A stretch of DNA of 64,000 nt from Streptomyces angustmyceticus (lineage in GTDB: Bacteria > Actinomycetota > Actinomycetes > Streptomycetales > Streptomycetaceae), in contig NZ_CP082945.1 of assembly GCF_019933235.1 (NCBI RefSeq), positions 2,170,001 through 2,234,000 of the forward strand. Direction: 5' to 3'. The notes beneath the pieces are model-generated. The model searched no databases and had not been told where the DNA came from. It saw only the letters and a program-made list of their open reading frames with translations. The position numbers and the translations under genes are program-made. Below, one piece after another: positions 32,060 through 44,300 of the stretch (the first letter of the stretch is position 1; every line of letters starts with the position of its first letter).

Positions 32060-32818
32060 TTACGGAGCGATCCGGCCGTTGGCGTTGAATGCGCCGTACG
32101 TGAGCGGCATGAGCTTCGCCCAGTGGGCCTCCATCTGCTCGCCGACCATCTCGATCTCCCGCTGCGGGAAGGACGGCACCTTCGCCTGCTCGTGCTGGGT
32201 GCGCAGACCGAGGAAGTGCATCAGCGAGCGGGCGTTGCAGGTCGCGTACATCGACGAGAACAGGCCGACGGGGAGCACGGCACGGGCGACCTCGCGGGCG
32301 ACGCCGGCGGCGAGCATCTCCTGGTACGCCTCGTAGGACCGGCGGTAGGAGTCCTCCATGGCACGGCTGGTGAGCTCGTGCTGCTCGGGGGTGCCCGCGA
32401 CGAATTCGTACTTCCCGGGGCGGCCCTGCTGGACGAGCTTGCGGGACTCACCGGGGACGTAGAAGACCGGCTCCAGCTGACGGTAGCGGCCCGACTCCTC
32501 GTTGTAGGACCAGCCGACGCGGTGCCGCATGAACTCGCGGAAGACGAAGATCGGGGCGCTGATGAAGAACGTCATGGAGTTGTGCTCGAAGGGGCTGCCG
32601 TGGCGGTCCCGCATCAGGTAGTTGATCAGGCCCTTGGAGCGCTCGGGGTCCTTCTGCAGCTCCTCCAGGGACTGCTCGCCGGCCGTGGAGACCCGGGCCG
32701 CCCACAGCACGTCGCTGTCCGCGGCACTGTGCTTGACCAGCTCGACCGTCACCTCGTTCCGGAAGCTGACGGCTGTGCTGTCGGGGCTCTCAGTGCTCTC
32801 GGCGGGGGTGTGGGACAC
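32060..32818 (-). CDS. thyX: Flavin-dependent thymidylate synthase ThyX
   Basis: 252 residues. Carries the ThyX signature in the form RHRVGWSYNEESGRY (about residues 92-106), which has one residue more before the Ser than the common RHRx7S pattern, and the active-site segment NARSLMHFLGLRTQHE. ThyX makes dTMP from dUMP using methylenetetrahydrofolate, NADPH and FAD, replacing or supplementing ThyA. GTG start at 32818 with AAGGA upstream. It precedes dapA on the same strand by about 196 bases. Confidence 0.93.
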   Translation of the reverse strand: MSHTPAESTESPDSTAVSFRNEVTVELVKHSAADSDVLWAARVSTAGEQSLEELQKDPERSKGLINYLMRDRHGSPFEHNSMTFFISAPIFVFREFMRHRVGWSYNEESGRYRQLEPVFYVPGESRKLVQQGRPGKYEFVAGTPEQHELTSRAMEDSYRRSYEAYQEMLAAGVAREVARAVLPVGLFSSMYATCNARSLMHFLGLRTQHEQAKVPSFPQREIEMVGEQMEAHWAKLMPLTYGAFNANGRIAP

Positions 32819-33051
32819 CGGCGGTTCCTTCCGTTCGTTCCTCGTGCGCGACCACCCTACGGGCCGCCGCCGACAGTCCGGGAAACAGCGCGTGATGCCG
32901 CGTCGGCCCGCAAAACGGGCGCGTCATCGCAGCGCACGGAGCGGCCGTTGATATTTTTCACAGAAGTCCCTGAAAACGGGCACCAACCGGACGCCACAGA
33001 CGTCTAACCCTGTGACAGTGCCCACTTCGAGGTTCCTAGGAGAGCCCGCTC

Positions 33052-33291
33052 ATGTTCCGCCGGCGAGAGCCCGTCCCGTTCGCCTTCGTTGCCGAGGCAG
33101 ACCGGTTCCGCAGCAATGTCACTCCCCCGCCGCGGCAGCGCGCCTCGCGCACGCAGCTTCTCGGCCAGTCTCTGATCACGCTGACAGTCGTGGGCGGCCT
33201 GGCCGGGGCCCTGCTGTTCGGCGTGCCCGCACTGCAGCAGGACAGCTCCGGCTCCAGCCGGGTGCATCAGTCCGAGGCCGCGCACCGCTGA
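33052..33291 (+). CDS. Small single-pass membrane protein, function unknown
   Basis: 79 residues: basic N-terminus, one membrane helix (SLITLTVVGGLAGALLFGV, about residues 40-58) and a short Ser-rich outside tail. ATG at 33052 follows AGGAG at good distance. A small gene between thyX and a PH-domain membrane protein; no family recognised beyond being a typical actinobacterial short membrane protein. Confidence 0.6.
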   Translation: MFRRREPVPFAFVAEADRFRSNVTPPPRQRASRTQLLGQSLITLTVVGGLAGALLFGVPALQQDSSGSSRVHQSEAAHR

Positions 33292-33392
33292 TCGGGCGGG
33301 CGGGGCGTGCCGCGAAGTGGTTCCGCCCCGCCGCTCCCGATAACCTCACCGGTCACAGCTTTCGTCAGCGTGCCCATGAGTGAGGACCAGCC

Positions 33393-33950
33393 GTGCCCCT
33401 GCCCTTCCTGACGGCCGACCGCGACCTCGATCTCGACACCCGTGCCGCGGATTCGGTCGCGCTTCCGCATGACGAGCCCGACCACTGGCGCCGTCCCTAC
33501 CGCCCCGGACCGTGGCGTGTGGGGGCGGCGGCGGTGTTTTTGCTGCTCGCCTCGTTCGTGCTGATCTCGGCAATGATCATCGCGATGGCCGGCTCGCTGC
33601 CCGGCGCCGCGGCCTGTGCCCTGCTGGGAGCGGTGATGATCGCCGGGGCCCTGCGGCTGCTGCGGGTCGGGGTGTGGGTGAGCGCGCGCGGTCTGCGGCA
33701 GGTGAACCTGCTGCGTACGACGACCGAGCCGTGGAGCGCCCTCGCCTCCGTGCGCACGCGTCAGCAGCCGGTGCGCTGGCTGGGCCTGCCTCGGACGGTG
33801 CAGGGACAGGCGCTGATCATCGAGCGGACGCAGGGCGAGCCGCTGCGGACCCTGCTCACGGACCACAACGGCGACTTCCTGTCCCGCCCGGAGGCGTTCG
33901 AGCGGGCCGCGGACGTCCTGGAGGCCTGGGCGGCGGAGTACCGCGCCTGA
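33393..33950 (+). CDS. Two-helix membrane protein with PH-like domain
   Basis: 185 residues. Hydrophilic N-terminus, two adjacent membrane helices (about residues 43-65 and 68-88), then a beta-rich region (VWVSARGLRQVNLLRTTTEPWSAL..VR, about 92-150) that resembles the bacterial PH domain (bPH_6) of small actinobacterial membrane proteins, and a C-terminal helix. GTG start at 33393. Function unknown; the preceding small membrane gene is 101 bases upstream. Confidence 0.7.
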   Translation: MPLPFLTADRDLDLDTRAADSVALPHDEPDHWRRPYRPGPWRVGAAAVFLLLASFVLISAMIIAMAGSLPGAAACALLGAVMIAGALRLLRVGVWVSARGLRQVNLLRTTTEPWSALASVRTRQQPVRWLGLPRTVQGQALIIERTQGEPLRTLLTDHNGDFLSRPEAFERAADVLEAWAAEYRA

Positions 33951-34034
33951 GGCCCGCCCCGGCGGACTCGCCGAAAGGCACCAGGGCCGTACGGACCCGG
34001 GCCCGCCCCGGCAGGAGCGGCCGGGCCGACGGCG

Positions 34035-34490
34035 CTACGCGGCCGGTACGGGCTTGCCGTCGTGCAGGGCGATGGCGCGCTGCATCGCCTTGCGGGCGCG
34101 CGGGGTGTCCCGGGCGTCGTGGTAGGCGACCGCGAGCCGGAACCAGGTGCGCCAGTCGCCGGGCGCCTCCTCCGTCTCGGCCTGCCGCCGGGCGAAGACC
34201 GCGTCGGCGGCGTCCCGGTCGATCCGGCCGCCGGGGGTCCGCGCCGGCTCGTCGGAGGGCAGGCCGCCCTCGGACTCCAGGACGTGCGCCAGCCGGTGGG
34301 CGTCCCGCGCGAAGCGGGTGTTGTGCCACAGGAACCAGGCACCGATGCCCGGCAGCAGGAAGGCCACCGCGCCCATGCCCATGGCCGCCGGCTCACCGGT
34401 CAGCAGGAGGAGTACGCCCTCCAGCGCCACCACGCCGAAGACCAGCACCAGCACGGTGGCGAGGAAGAAGTACGTGAACTTTCCGCCCAT
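34035..34490 (-). CDS. Membrane protein with TPR-like C-terminal helix pair
   Basis: 151 residues: two membrane helices (FFLATVLVLVFGVVALEGVL, about 8-27, and VAFLLPGIGAWFLW, about 42-55), then a soluble part ending in a helical pair with tetratricopeptide flavour (WRTWFRLAVAYHDARDTPRARKAMQRAIALH, about 113-143, in pieces). The open frame runs upstream through dapB and the M16 gene, but the start is the ATG at 34490, 12 bases after the dapB stop, so it is the last gene of the pnp-M16-dapB operon. Function unknown. Confidence 0.75.
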   Translation of the reverse strand: MGGKFTYFFLATVLVLVFGVVALEGVLLLLTGEPAAMGMGAVAFLLPGIGAWFLWHNTRFARDAHRLAHVLESEGGLPSDEPARTPGGRIDRDAADAVFARRQAETEEAPGDWRTWFRLAVAYHDARDTPRARKAMQRAIALHDGKPVPAA

Positions 34491-34501
34491 GACGTCCGGC
34501 C

Positions 34502-35290
<789 letters not shown>

Positions 35291-36670
35291 CTAGGCGACG
35301 ATGTCGTCCAGCCGGGCCGCCTGCCGGTCCTTCAGCGGGCCGATGACGGACAGCGAGGGGCGGGTGCCCAGTACGTCGCGGGCCACCTCGCGCACCTCGT
35401 CCGGGGTGACGGCCGCGATCCGCGCGAGCATCTCGTCGACCGACATCTGCTCGCCCCAGCACAGCTCGCTCTTGCCGAGGCGGTGCATCAGCGCGCCGGT
35501 GTCCTCCAGGCCGAGGACGGTGGATCCGCGCAGCTGTCCGATCGCGCGGCGGATCTCGTCGTCGGTGAGGCCGTGGGACGCCACCTGGTCGAGTTCGTCG
35601 CGGCAGATCTTGAGGACGTCCTGCACCTGGCTCGGGCGGCAGCCGGCGTAGACACCGAACAGCCCGCAGTCGGCGAAGCCGGAGGTGTAGGAGTACACGC
35701 TGTAGGCCAGCCCGCGCTTCTCGCGGACCTCCTGGAAGAGGCGCGAGCTCATGCCGCCGCCCAGGGCGGTGTTCAGTACGCCCATGGCCCAGCGCCGGTC
35801 GTCGTTGCGCGCCATGCCCGGCACCCCGAGGATCACATGGGCCTGCTCGGTCTTGCGGTTGAGCAGTTCGACGCGTCCGGCGGTGCGGATGGCGCGAGCG
35901 CCGGAGCGCGGCGCGACCGGGGCGGCGTCGGTCCGCTCCAGGGCCCCGGCCTGCTCGAAGGCGCGGCGGACCAGGCGGACGACCTTGGCGTGGTCGATGT
36001 TGCCCGCGGCCGTGACGACGAGGTGGGTGGGGTCGTAGTGCTTCTTGTAGAAGCGGCGGATGCGCTCGGGGGTGAGGGCGTTGACGGTGTCGACGGTGCC
36101 CAGGACCGGGCGGCCCAGCGGGGTGTCGCCCAGCATGGTGTGCGCGAACAGGTCGTGCACGCAGTCGCCCGGGTCGTCCTCGGTCATCGCGATCTCTTCG
36201 AGGATGACGCCGCGCTCGGCGTCCACGTCCTCGGCCTCGACCAGCGAGCCGGTCAGCATGTCGCACACCACGTCGATGGCGAGCGGCAGGTCGGTGTCCA
36301 GGACCCGCGCGTAGTAGCAGGTGTACTCCTTCGCGGTGAAGGCGTTCATCTCGCCGCCGACCTCGTCGACGGCCGCGGAGATGTCCAGCGCGCTGCGCCG
36401 CTCGGTGCCCTTGAAGAGCAGGTGCTCCAGGTAGTGGGTGGCGCCGTTGAGCGACGGGGTCTCGTCGCGGGAGCCGACGTGCGCCCAGATGCCGAAGGTG
36501 ACGGAGCGGACCGCCGGCAGCGTCTCGGTGACGACGCGCAGCCCCCCGGGCAGGGTGGTCCGGCGGACCGTGCCGGCGCCCGCGGTGCCCTTGAGAAGCG
36601 TTTGGGTACGGGCGACGGCCCGCCCCTCCGAAGAGGTGCGGGCCGTCGTCGTGTGCGTACGGGACGTCAC
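35291..36670 (-). CDS. M16-family zinc metallopeptidase
   Basis: 459 residues. Inverted zinc motif HxxEH at His79-Tyr-Leu-Glu82-His83 ([15 protein letters not shown]) with the distal Glu ligand in the EIAMTEDDP segment. N- and C-terminal M16 domains are both present, as in single-chain insulinase-like peptidases of about 420-460 residues. Substrate unknown; homologues next to pnp are often labelled processing-protease-like. GTG start at 36670 overlaps the pnp stop (GTGA), so translation is coupled to PNPase. Confidence 0.92.
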   Translation of the reverse strand: MTSRTHTTTARTSSEGRAVARTQTLLKGTAGAGTVRRTTLPGGLRVVTETLPAVRSVTFGIWAHVGSRDETPSLNGATHYLEHLLFKGTERRSALDISAAVDEVGGEMNAFTAKEYTCYYARVLDTDLPLAIDVVCDMLTGSLVEAEDVDAERGVILEEIAMTEDDPGDCVHDLFAHTMLGDTPLGRPVLGTVDTVNALTPERIRRFYKKHYDPTHLVVTAAGNIDHAKVVRLVRRAFEQAGALERTDAAPVAPRSGARAIRTAGRVELLNRKTEQAHVILGVPGMARNDDRRWAMGVLNTALGGGMSSRLFQEVREKRGLAYSVYSYTSGFADCGLFGVYAGCRPSQVQDVLKICRDELDQVASHGLTDDEIRRAIGQLRGSTVLGLEDTGALMHRLGKSELCWGEQMSVDEMLARIAAVTPDEVREVARDVLGTRPSLSVIGPLKDRQAARLDDIVA

Positions 36671-38886
36671 TTGGCGGCGTCGTCCTTCTCGTCCGCGGCC
36701 TTGTCCTCGTCCTCGATCACGGGGATGAGGGAGAGCTTGCCGCGCTGGTCGATCTCGGCGATCTCGACCTGGACCTTGGCGCCCACCGCGAGCACGTCCT
36801 CGACGTTCTCCACGCGCTTGCCGCCGGCGAGCTTGCGGATCTGCGAGATGTGCAGCAGGCCGTCCTTGCCCGGGAGCAGGGAGACGAACGCACCGAAGGT
36901 GGTGGTCTTGACGACCGTGCCCAGGTAGCGCTCGCCGACCTCCGGCATGGTCGGGTTGGCGATGCCGTTGATCGTGGCGCGGGCGGCCTCGGCGGCCGGG
37001 CCGTCGGCGGCACCGATGTAGATGGTGCCGTCGTCCTCGATCGTGATGTCGGCGCCGGTGTCCTCCTGGATCTGGTTGATCATCTTGCCCTTGGGGCCGA
37101 TGACCTCGCCGATCTTGTCCACGGGGATCTTGACGGTGATGATCCGCGGGGCGTTCGGGGACATCTCGTCCGGGACGTCGATGGCCTCGTTCATGACGTC
37201 CAGGATGTGCAGACGCGCGTCACGGGCCTGCTTCAGCGCGGCGGCCAGGACCGAGGCGGGGATGCCGTCGAGCTTGGTGTCGAGCTGGAGCGCGGTCACG
37301 AACTGCTTGGTGCCGGCGACCTTGAAGTCCATGTCGCCGAAGGCGTCCTCCGCACCGAGGATGTCGGTGAGGGCGACGTAGTGGGTCTGACCGTCGATCT
37401 CCTGGGAGATCAGGCCCATGGCGATACCGGCGACCGGGGCCTTGAGGGGCACACCGGCGTTCAGCAGCGACATGGTCGAGGCACAGACCGAGCCCATGGA
37501 CGTCGAGCCGTTGGAGCCCAGCGCCTCGGAGACCTGGCGGATCGCGTAGGGGAACTCCTCGCGGGTCGGCAGCACCGGCACGATGGCGCGCTCGGCGAGC
37601 GCGCCGTGGCCGATCTCGCGGCGCTTGGGGGCGCCCACGCGGCCGGTCTCACCGACGGAGTACGGCGGGAAGTTGTAGTTGTGCATGTAGCGCTTGCGGG
37701 TCACCGGGGAGAGGGTGTCCAGCTGCTGCTCCATGCGGAGCATGTTGAGGGTGGTGACGCCCAGGATCTGGGTCTCGCCGCGCTCGAACAGGGCGGAGCC
37801 GTGCACCCGCGGGATGGCCTCGACCTCAGCGGCGAGCGTACGGATGTCCGTGACGCCGCGGCCGTCGATGCGCTTCTTCTCCTTGATGACGCGCTCGCGG
37901 ACCAGGGTCTTGGTCAGCGAACGGTACGCGGCGGAGATCTCCTTCTCGCGGCCCTCGAACTGCGGGAGCAGCTTCTCGGCGGCGACGGCCTTGACGCGGT
38001 CCAGCTCGGCCTCGCGCTCCTGCTTGCCGGCGATGGTCAGCGCCTGGGAGAGCTCGTCCTTGACCGCGGCGGTGAGCGCCTCCAGGACGTCGTCCTGGTA
38101 GTCGAGGAAGATCGGGAACTCGCCGACGGGCTTGGCGGCCTTGGCGGCGAGGTCCGACTGGGCCTTGCACAGGACCTTGATGAAGGGCTTGGCGGCTTCC
38201 AGACCGGCGGCGACGACCTCTTCGGTCGGGGCCTCGGCGCCGTCCTTGACCAGCTGGATGGTCTTCTCGGTGGCCTCGGCCTCGACCATCATGATCGCGA
38301 CGTCGCCGTCCGGGAGGACGCGGCCGGCCACGACCATGTCGAAGACGGCGTCCTCGAGCTCGGTGTGGGTCGGGAACGCCACCCACTGGCCGTTGATCAG
38401 GGCGACACGGGTGCCGCCGACCGGGCCGGAGAAGGGCAGGCCGGCGAGCTGCGTGGAGCAGGAGGCGGCGTTGATGGCGACCACGTCGTAGAGGTGGTCG
38501 GGGTTGAGCGCCATGACCGTCTCGACGATCTGGATCTCGTTGCGCAGGCCCTTCTTGAAGGAGGGGCGCAGCGGCCGGTCGATCAGCCGGCAGGTGAGGA
38601 TCGCGTCCTCGGAGGGACGGCCCTCACGACGGAAGAAGGAGCCGGGGATCTTCCCGGCCGCGTACATCCGCTCCTCGACGTCGACGGTCAGCGGGAAGAA
38701 GTCCAGCTGGTCCTTCGGCGTCTTGGAAGCGGAGGTGGCCGACAGCACCATGGTGTCGTCGTCCAGGTACGCCACGGCGGAGCCGGCGGCCTGCTTGGCC
38801 AGGCGGCCCGTCTCGAAGCGGATGGTGCGGGTGCCGAAGGAACCGTTGTCGATCACGGCCTCGGCGTAGTGGGTCTCGTTCTCCAC
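36667..38886 (-). CDS. pnp: Polynucleotide phosphorylase (also makes ppGpp-linked RNA 3' tails in Streptomyces)
   Basis: 739 residues. Two RNase PH cores (about 10-240 and 330-570) joined by a helical domain, a KH domain ([20 protein letters not shown]), and an S1 domain ([24 protein letters not shown]) with a Lys/Asp-rich tail. The second core carries the phosphate/metal site ([17 protein letters not shown]). Phosphorolytic 3'-5' exonuclease and, in Streptomyces, the main 3' polymerase. ATG at 38886. rpsO lies upstream across a hairpin at 39137-39171; in S. coelicolor this rpsO-pnp intergenic hairpin is an RNase III site and pnp has its own promoter too (known for the homologue). Confidence 0.96.
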   Translation of the reverse strand: MENETHYAEAVIDNGSFGTRTIRFETGRLAKQAAGSAVAYLDDDTMVLSATSASKTPKDQLDFFPLTVDVEERMYAAGKIPGSFFRREGRPSEDAILTCRLIDRPLRPSFKKGLRNEIQIVETVMALNPDHLYDVVAINAASCSTQLAGLPFSGPVGGTRVALINGQWVAFPTHTELEDAVFDMVVAGRVLPDGDVAIMMVEAEATEKTIQLVKDGAEAPTEEVVAAGLEAAKPFIKVLCKAQSDLAAKAAKPVGEFPIFLDYQDDVLEALTAAVKDELSQALTIAGKQEREAELDRVKAVAAEKLLPQFEGREKEISAAYRSLTKTLVRERVIKEKKRIDGRGVTDIRTLAAEVEAIPRVHGSALFERGETQILGVTTLNMLRMEQQLDTLSPVTRKRYMHNYNFPPYSVGETGRVGAPKRREIGHGALAERAIVPVLPTREEFPYAIRQVSEALGSNGSTSMGSVCASTMSLLNAGVPLKAPVAGIAMGLISQEIDGQTHYVALTDILGAEDAFGDMDFKVAGTKQFVTALQLDTKLDGIPASVLAAALKQARDARLHILDVMNEAIDVPDEMSPNAPRIITVKIPVDKIGEVIGPKGKMINQIQEDTGADITIEDDGTIYIGAADGPAAEAARATINGIANPTMPEVGERYLGTVVKTTTFGAFVSLLPGKDGLLHISQIRKLAGGKRVENVEDVLAVGAKVQVEIAEIDQRGKLSLIPVIEDEDKAADEKDDAAK

Positions 38887-39136
38887 CAGGAATATCTCCT
38901 CGTCTGCGTCCGCTGCCCGTGTGGCGGCGGACCGTCTTCGGTGGAGCGCCGGTGCGGGCCGGTCTTCGATCGAAGCACCCGGAGTGATGACACGTGGTGT
39001 GCACGGATCGTCCGGGGGCCACTACCGAGGACCGGCGGCCAGGAGGCGCTCCTACCGCGTTCACTTTTGCGATATGGCACCAGACTACAAAGCTTCCGTC
39101 CACCATGAGACGGCACGAGTGTCCGGTGCGTATGGC

Positions 39137-39171
39137 AAAGGGAGCGGCTCCCGGTGGGAACCGCTCCCTTT
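39137..39171 (-). terminator. rpsO-pnp intergenic hairpin
   Basis: 11-bp stem AAAGGGAGCGG/CCGCTCCCTTT plus an inner TCCC/GGGA pairing, nine bases after the rpsO stop. It can act as attenuator of read-through from rpsO into pnp and as double-stranded RNase III substrate. Confidence 0.75.
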
Positions 39172-39179
39172 ACGGCGTC

Positions 39180-39467
39180 TTACTTGGCGCCCGCCGCGCC
39201 GCGGCGGATGCCCAGGCGCTCGACCAGCGCACGGAAGCGCGTGATGTCCTTCTTCGCCAGGTACTGCAGCAGGCGGCGGCGCTGGCCGACGAGCAGCAGC
39301 AGACCACGGCGGGAGTGGTGGTCGTGCTTGTGGGTCTTGAGGTGCTCGGTCAGGTCCGAGATGCGGCGGGAGAGCATCGCGACCTGGACCTCGGGGGAGC
39401 CGGTGTCACCCTCCTTGGTGGCGAACTCGGCCATGATCTGCTTCTTCGTAGCGGCGTCGAGCGACAC
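39180..39467 (-). CDS. rpsO: Ribosomal protein S15
   Basis: 95 residues (S15 is usually 88-95). Contains the S15 signature [29 protein letters not shown] (about residues 39-67, in pieces). It binds 16S rRNA at an early step of small-subunit assembly. Upstream of pnp with a hairpin between; the spacer to eccD holds the eccD terminator. Confidence 0.97.
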   Translation of the reverse strand: MSLDAATKKQIMAEFATKEGDTGSPEVQVAMLSRRISDLTEHLKTHKHDHHSRRGLLLLVGQRRRLLQYLAKKDITRFRALVERLGIRRGAAGAK

Positions 39468-39568
39468 GCGGTACTCCTCTGGGTTCCGGCCGGTGAGCGT
39501 CCCTGGTTGACATCACAGGGAATCTTGGATGACTCGTCCGGGCCGTCACACAGCGTACCAGTTGAAAA

Positions 39569-39598
39569 CGGCCCCCCGACCGGGTGGTCGGGGGGCCG
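39569..39598 (-). terminator. Terminator of eccD
   Basis: Perfect 13-bp stem CGGCCCCCCGACC/GGTCGGGGGGCCG with a four-base loop, followed on the minus strand by TTTT, 26 bases past the eccD stop. Confidence 0.88.
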
Positions 39599-39623
39599 CG
39601 GAACAGGCGGGCGGGCGGGTTCC

Positions 39624-41087
39624 TCAGTTGCCGGTGAGGCCGCGCACCTTGCCGTAGACCTCCAGGACCGCCAGGCACAGCGGCACCAGGGACAGCAGGA
39701 TCAGTCCGTCGAAGATGTCGAAGATCCGGCCCCAGAAGGGGGTGACACCCTTCTGCGGGACGACCAGGCCGACGCCCACCAGGAGGGCGGCGCCCGCGGC
39801 GATGCTGCCGGAGAACCAGACGGTGCGGATGTTCAGCGGGCCGGAGTCCTGGAACTTGGCCAGCTCGACGAAGATCTCCGTCGGCGGGTTCAGCGCGATG
39901 CCCAGGATGAGCAGGACGATCGTGAGGATGCCGGCGATGGTCAGGCAGGCGACCTGCGCGGTGTAGTCGAACAGCCGGGCACGGAGCATGATCGTGATGC
40001 CGGCGGCCAGCGCCAGCAGCTGGGCCCACATGTTGTCCGAGAAGCCCAGGACCACACCGGCCGAGCCGACGGTCAGGGCGGCGCAGCCGGCGACGAGACC
40101 GAGCAGCAGCTCGTGACCGCGCTTGGCCTGGTTGCCGATCTTGACGAAGTCGACGGACTCGGTCTCGCTGCCGCTGTCGTAGGAGCCCTTGGCGATCTGG
40201 TCGGGCGACTTGTAGCCGATGGGCAGCCGGGCGAAGCGGGCGGAGAGGCCGGGCAGCCAGGCGACCAGGGCGATGGAGACGACGGCGGTGACGGCGGCGA
40301 CCTCGCGGGGCGCGGCGTCGGTGAGGATCGCGGCGAAGACCGCGAGGGTCCCCATGGCGGCCAGGAAGGCGGCGGCGACGAAGGGGGCGTCACCCTGCGG
40401 CAGCAGGACCACCAGCAGGACGGCGGCGATCAGTACGGTCACACAGCCGACGAGGAGGTGCAGCCGGCCGGGTCCCGAGCCCTCCTCGACGGGGAAGATG
40501 CCGGAGCCGGCGATCAGCAGGTGCGGGAGCGAGGCCAGGCCCAGCGCGATGGACGAGCCGTGGTCGTCGTAGACACGGGCGCGGACGCCGGCCAGCGCGA
40601 CCAGCACGATGCCGACGACACCGGCGATGATGCCGGGCAGGCGGTGCATGTCGCGGTCGACGGGGTTCGAGAACCACAGGGCGAACGCCATCATCACGAG
40701 CAGCAGCACACCCGCGCTGAGGCCGACGACCCGCATCAGGTCGTCGCTCCAGCGGCTGCGGTTGCGCTTGACGGCGGAGGCGACGGCGTCGGAGACGTCG
40801 TCGAAGACCGGGAGCGGCAGCGATTCGGCGAACGGCTTCAGGAGAAGGAGGTCGCCGTCGAGGATCTGCTGCTGGGCGAGCGACTGTCCGGCGTCGAGAA
40901 CCGTGCCGTCGCGGCGTACGAGGTGATAGCCGGTCGGTGCGCCCTCCGCCTGCGACTGACCGGAGAGCCGAAGGATCTCCGGGTAAATGTCGACGAGTGC
41001 GACGTCCTCCGGCAGAGCCACATCAATCCGTGCATCCGGCGCGGCGACTGTGACTCGGCAAAAGCCGGTGCCAGTACTCGTGCTCAC
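39624..41087 (-). CDS. eccD: Type VII secretion integral membrane protein EccD
   Basis: 487 residues. N-terminal ubiquitin-like (YukD-type) domain (about residues 8-90, FCRVTVAAPDARIDVALPED in part), then a linker and about 11 membrane helices from residue 110 on, the EccD layout. In ESX systems EccD forms the large transmembrane vestibule around EccC. GTG at 41087 chosen since GGGGGA lies at proper distance and the ubiquitin fold starts right after; the frame is open to 41168. Divergent from eccC over a 254-base promoter region. EccA is not seen in this locus. Confidence 0.92.
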   Translation of the reverse strand: MSTSTGTGFCRVTVAAPDARIDVALPEDVALVDIYPEILRLSGQSQAEGAPTGYHLVRRDGTVLDAGQSLAQQQILDGDLLLLKPFAESLPLPVFDDVSDAVASAVKRNRSRWSDDLMRVVGLSAGVLLLVMMAFALWFSNPVDRDMHRLPGIIAGVVGIVLVALAGVRARVYDDHGSSIALGLASLPHLLIAGSGIFPVEEGSGPGRLHLLVGCVTVLIAAVLLVVLLPQGDAPFVAAAFLAAMGTLAVFAAILTDAAPREVAAVTAVVSIALVAWLPGLSARFARLPIGYKSPDQIAKGSYDSGSETESVDFVKIGNQAKRGHELLLGLVAGCAALTVGSAGVVLGFSDNMWAQLLALAAGITIMLRARLFDYTAQVACLTIAGILTIVLLILGIALNPPTEIFVELAKFQDSGPLNIRTVWFSGSIAAGAALLVGVGLVVPQKGVTPFWGRIFDIFDGLILLSLVPLCLAVLEVYGKVRGLTGN

Positions 41088-41341
41088 CTGGCGGTTCCCC
41101 CTATCCGTTGGGCGTTTTGTCGCTTCGCGCGCCGTATATATAGAGCCGTCACTACGAGGCCGGGGCACGCTCGCGAGGCGTCAGCGTACCGTCCAATTCG
41201 GCGGCCGCCCCACCCACCCCGAGTCCCGGCGGTTGACAGTAGGATCAACGCCTGCGTCGGGCCACGTACTTGGCTCGGGGGACCGTCGAATCCAACGGGG
41301 GCGGTCCGAGACTGCGAGATGCATGAAGGACTGATGCCTCG

Positions 41342-44300
41342 GTGAGCGTTGTCATTGTCAAGCGCCCGCCCCGCGCGCTGCCACCTGAAGTCCCCTCGGA
41401 GGAGGTGACACTCGAGGCGCCTCCGGAGCTTCCGCGTGAGGGCGAATCAGAGAACATGCTGATGACCCTTATGCCCATGATGGGTATGGCGTCTTCGGCG
41501 GGATTCTTGTTCATGGGCAACCAGCCGTTCATGAAAATCATGGGCGGCTTTATGGTGGCGTCCACCCTGGCAATGGCGATCGTGCAGATCGTCAAAGCCC
41601 GGCAAGGGCCTTCCGGGCAAATGCTCCAAGAGCGCCAGGATTACCTCAAGTACCTGACGCAGAAGCGGAAAGAAGTACGGCGTACCGCGCGCAAGCAGCG
41701 CGACGCGCAGTTGTTCACCCACCCCGATCCGAGCCAGTTGTGGTCGGTCGTGGCCGAGGGCAAACGCGTGTGGGAGCGCCGGGCGACCGATCCGGACTTC
41801 GGGCAGGTACGACTGGGGCTGGGGCCGCAGCAGTTGGCCACTCCCCTGCGGGCCCCGGAGACCGCGCCGGTCGACGAGCTGGAGCCGCTGACCGCGCATG
41901 CGATGAAGGAATTCCTCGACAAGCACGGCCAATTGGACAACCTGCCGCTGGCCGTCTCGCTGCGGGCCTTCTACCACCTGACGGTCTCCGGTGACCCGGA
42001 CACCGTCTACGGCGCCTCGCGCGCCATCGTCGCCCAGCTGTGCACCCTGCACTCGCCCGAGGACCTGGTGGTGGCCGTCGTCGCCGCGCCCGGTGCGCAG
42101 GCCGAGTGGGAGTGGACCAAGTGGCTGCCGCAGGTGCAGGACAAGTCCACGGACGGCGCCGGGTCGCGCCGGCTGGTGGTCGGCGACCTCGGTGAGATCG
42201 AGGAGCTGCTGGCGGACGAGCTGGAGGGCCGCGGACGGTTCAACCCGCAGGGCACCCCGGTGACCGACACCCCGCACGTGCTGGTCGTGCTGGACGGCGG
42301 CGAGGTGCCGATGGACTCGGTGATCGCCGGGGCCGAGGGCCTGCAGGGCGTCACCATCCTGGAGGTCGTCCCGGGCGACCTGGACGAGATCCGCGGCGGT
42401 CTGGCCGTGCAGGTGTGGCCGGGCAAGCTGGTGCTGGAGTCGGCCAGCGGCGCGGTCTACCACGGTGTCTGCGACACCCTGTCGATCCCCGAGGCGGAGG
42501 CGCTGGCGCGTCAGCTGGCCCCGCTGCGGGCGGGCTCCGGCGCGGACGGCGAGGAGCCGCTGCTGTCGAACCTGGACTTCACCGACCTGATGAACATCGG
42601 TGACGCCGGTTCCGTCGACGTCTCGCGCACCTGGCGGCCACGTACGCTCCACGAGCGGCTGCGGGTGCCGATCGGTGTCGACAAGGACGGCCAGCCCGTC
42701 ATGCTCGACATCAAGGAGGCCTCGCAGGAGGGCATGGGCCCGCACGGCCTGTGTGTCGGTGCGACCGGTTCCGGCAAGTCCGAGGTGCTGCGCACCCTGG
42801 TGCTCGCGCTCGCGGTCACCCACTCCTCGGAGACCCTGAACTTCATCCTCGCGGACTTCAAGGGCGGCGCCACCTTCACCGGTATGTCGGAGATGCCGCA
42901 CGTCGCGGCCGTCATCACCAACCTCGGTGAGGACGTCACCCTGATCGACCGCATGCGCGACTCGATCACCGGTGAACTCCAGCGCCGTCAGGAGCTGCTG
43001 CGCTCCGCGGGCAACTACGCCAACATCACCGACTACGAGAAGGCGCGTGCGGCGGGTGCCCCGCTGGACCCGCTGCCCTCGCTGGTGATGGTGCTCGACG
43101 AGTTCTCCGAGCTGCTGACCGCCAAGCCCGACTTCATCGACATGTTCATCCAGATCGGCCGTATCGGCCGGTCGATGGGTGTGCACATGCTGCTCGCCTC
43201 GCAGCGCCTGGAGGAGGGCAAGCTGCGCGGTCTGGACACCTTCCTCTCCTACCGGCTGGGCCTGCGGACCTTCTCCGCGGCCGAGTCGCGGACCGCGATC
43301 GGTGTGCCGGACGCCTACCACCTGCCGAACGTCCCCGGTTCCGGCATCCTCAAGTACGACACCGAGACGATGGTCCAGTTCAAAGCCGCGTACGTCTCGG
43401 GCCCGTACCGCGGCCCCGGTGCGGGCGGCGGTCCCGGTGGCAGCCGCACGAACCGGCTGCCGGTGCCGTTCACCGCGGCCCCGGTCGTCGAGCAGATCAT
43501 CGAGGACCCCACGCCGGTCGAGCCGGTCGAGCCGGAGCAGGACGACGCGCTCGCCGACACCGTGCTCGATGTCATCGTCCAGCGCATGCAGGGCCAGGGC
43601 CCGCCGGCGCACCAGGTGTGGCTGCCGCCGCTGGACGAGCCGCCCACGGTCAACCAGCTGCTGCCGGCCCTCGCGGTCACACCCGAACGGGGTGTGCACG
43701 CACCGGAGTACACCGCGCTCGGCAAGCTCGTGGTGCCGGTCGCGCTGGTGGACAAGCCGTTCGAGCAGCGGCGTGACGTGATGTACCTGGACTTCTCCGC
43801 CGGCGCCGGTCACGGCCTGGTCGTGGGTGGTCCGCAGTCCGGCAAGTCCACGCTGATCCGGGCCGCGATCGCCTCGTTCGCGCTCACCCACACCCCGGCC
43901 GAGGTGCAGTTCTACTGCCTCGACTTCGGTGGCGGCGGCATGCTGACCATGGAGGGCCTGCCGCACGTCGGCGGCGTCGCCTCGCGTCTGGACGCGGAGA
44001 AGGTGCGCCGTACGGTCTCCGAGGTCGTCGGCATCCTCAACGAGCGCGAGGAGTTCTTCCGGGCGAACAACATCGACTCGATCGGCACCTATCGCCAGCG
44101 CCGGGCCTCGGGCGCCTACCCCGACCAGAAGTGGGGCGACGTCTTCCTGGTCATCGACGGCTGGGCGACGTTCAAGACCGACTACGAGCAGATGGACCCG
44201 GTGATCCTGGACATCGCCGCCCGTGGTCTCGGTTTCGGTGTCCACCTGATCATCGCCGGTGCCCGTTACACCGAGGTGCGGCCCGCGCTGCGCGACCAGC

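Noticed and set aside
36850-39108. A 752-codon plus-strand ORF opposite pnp
   Set aside because: Shadow of PNPase, same reasoning; no domain recognised.
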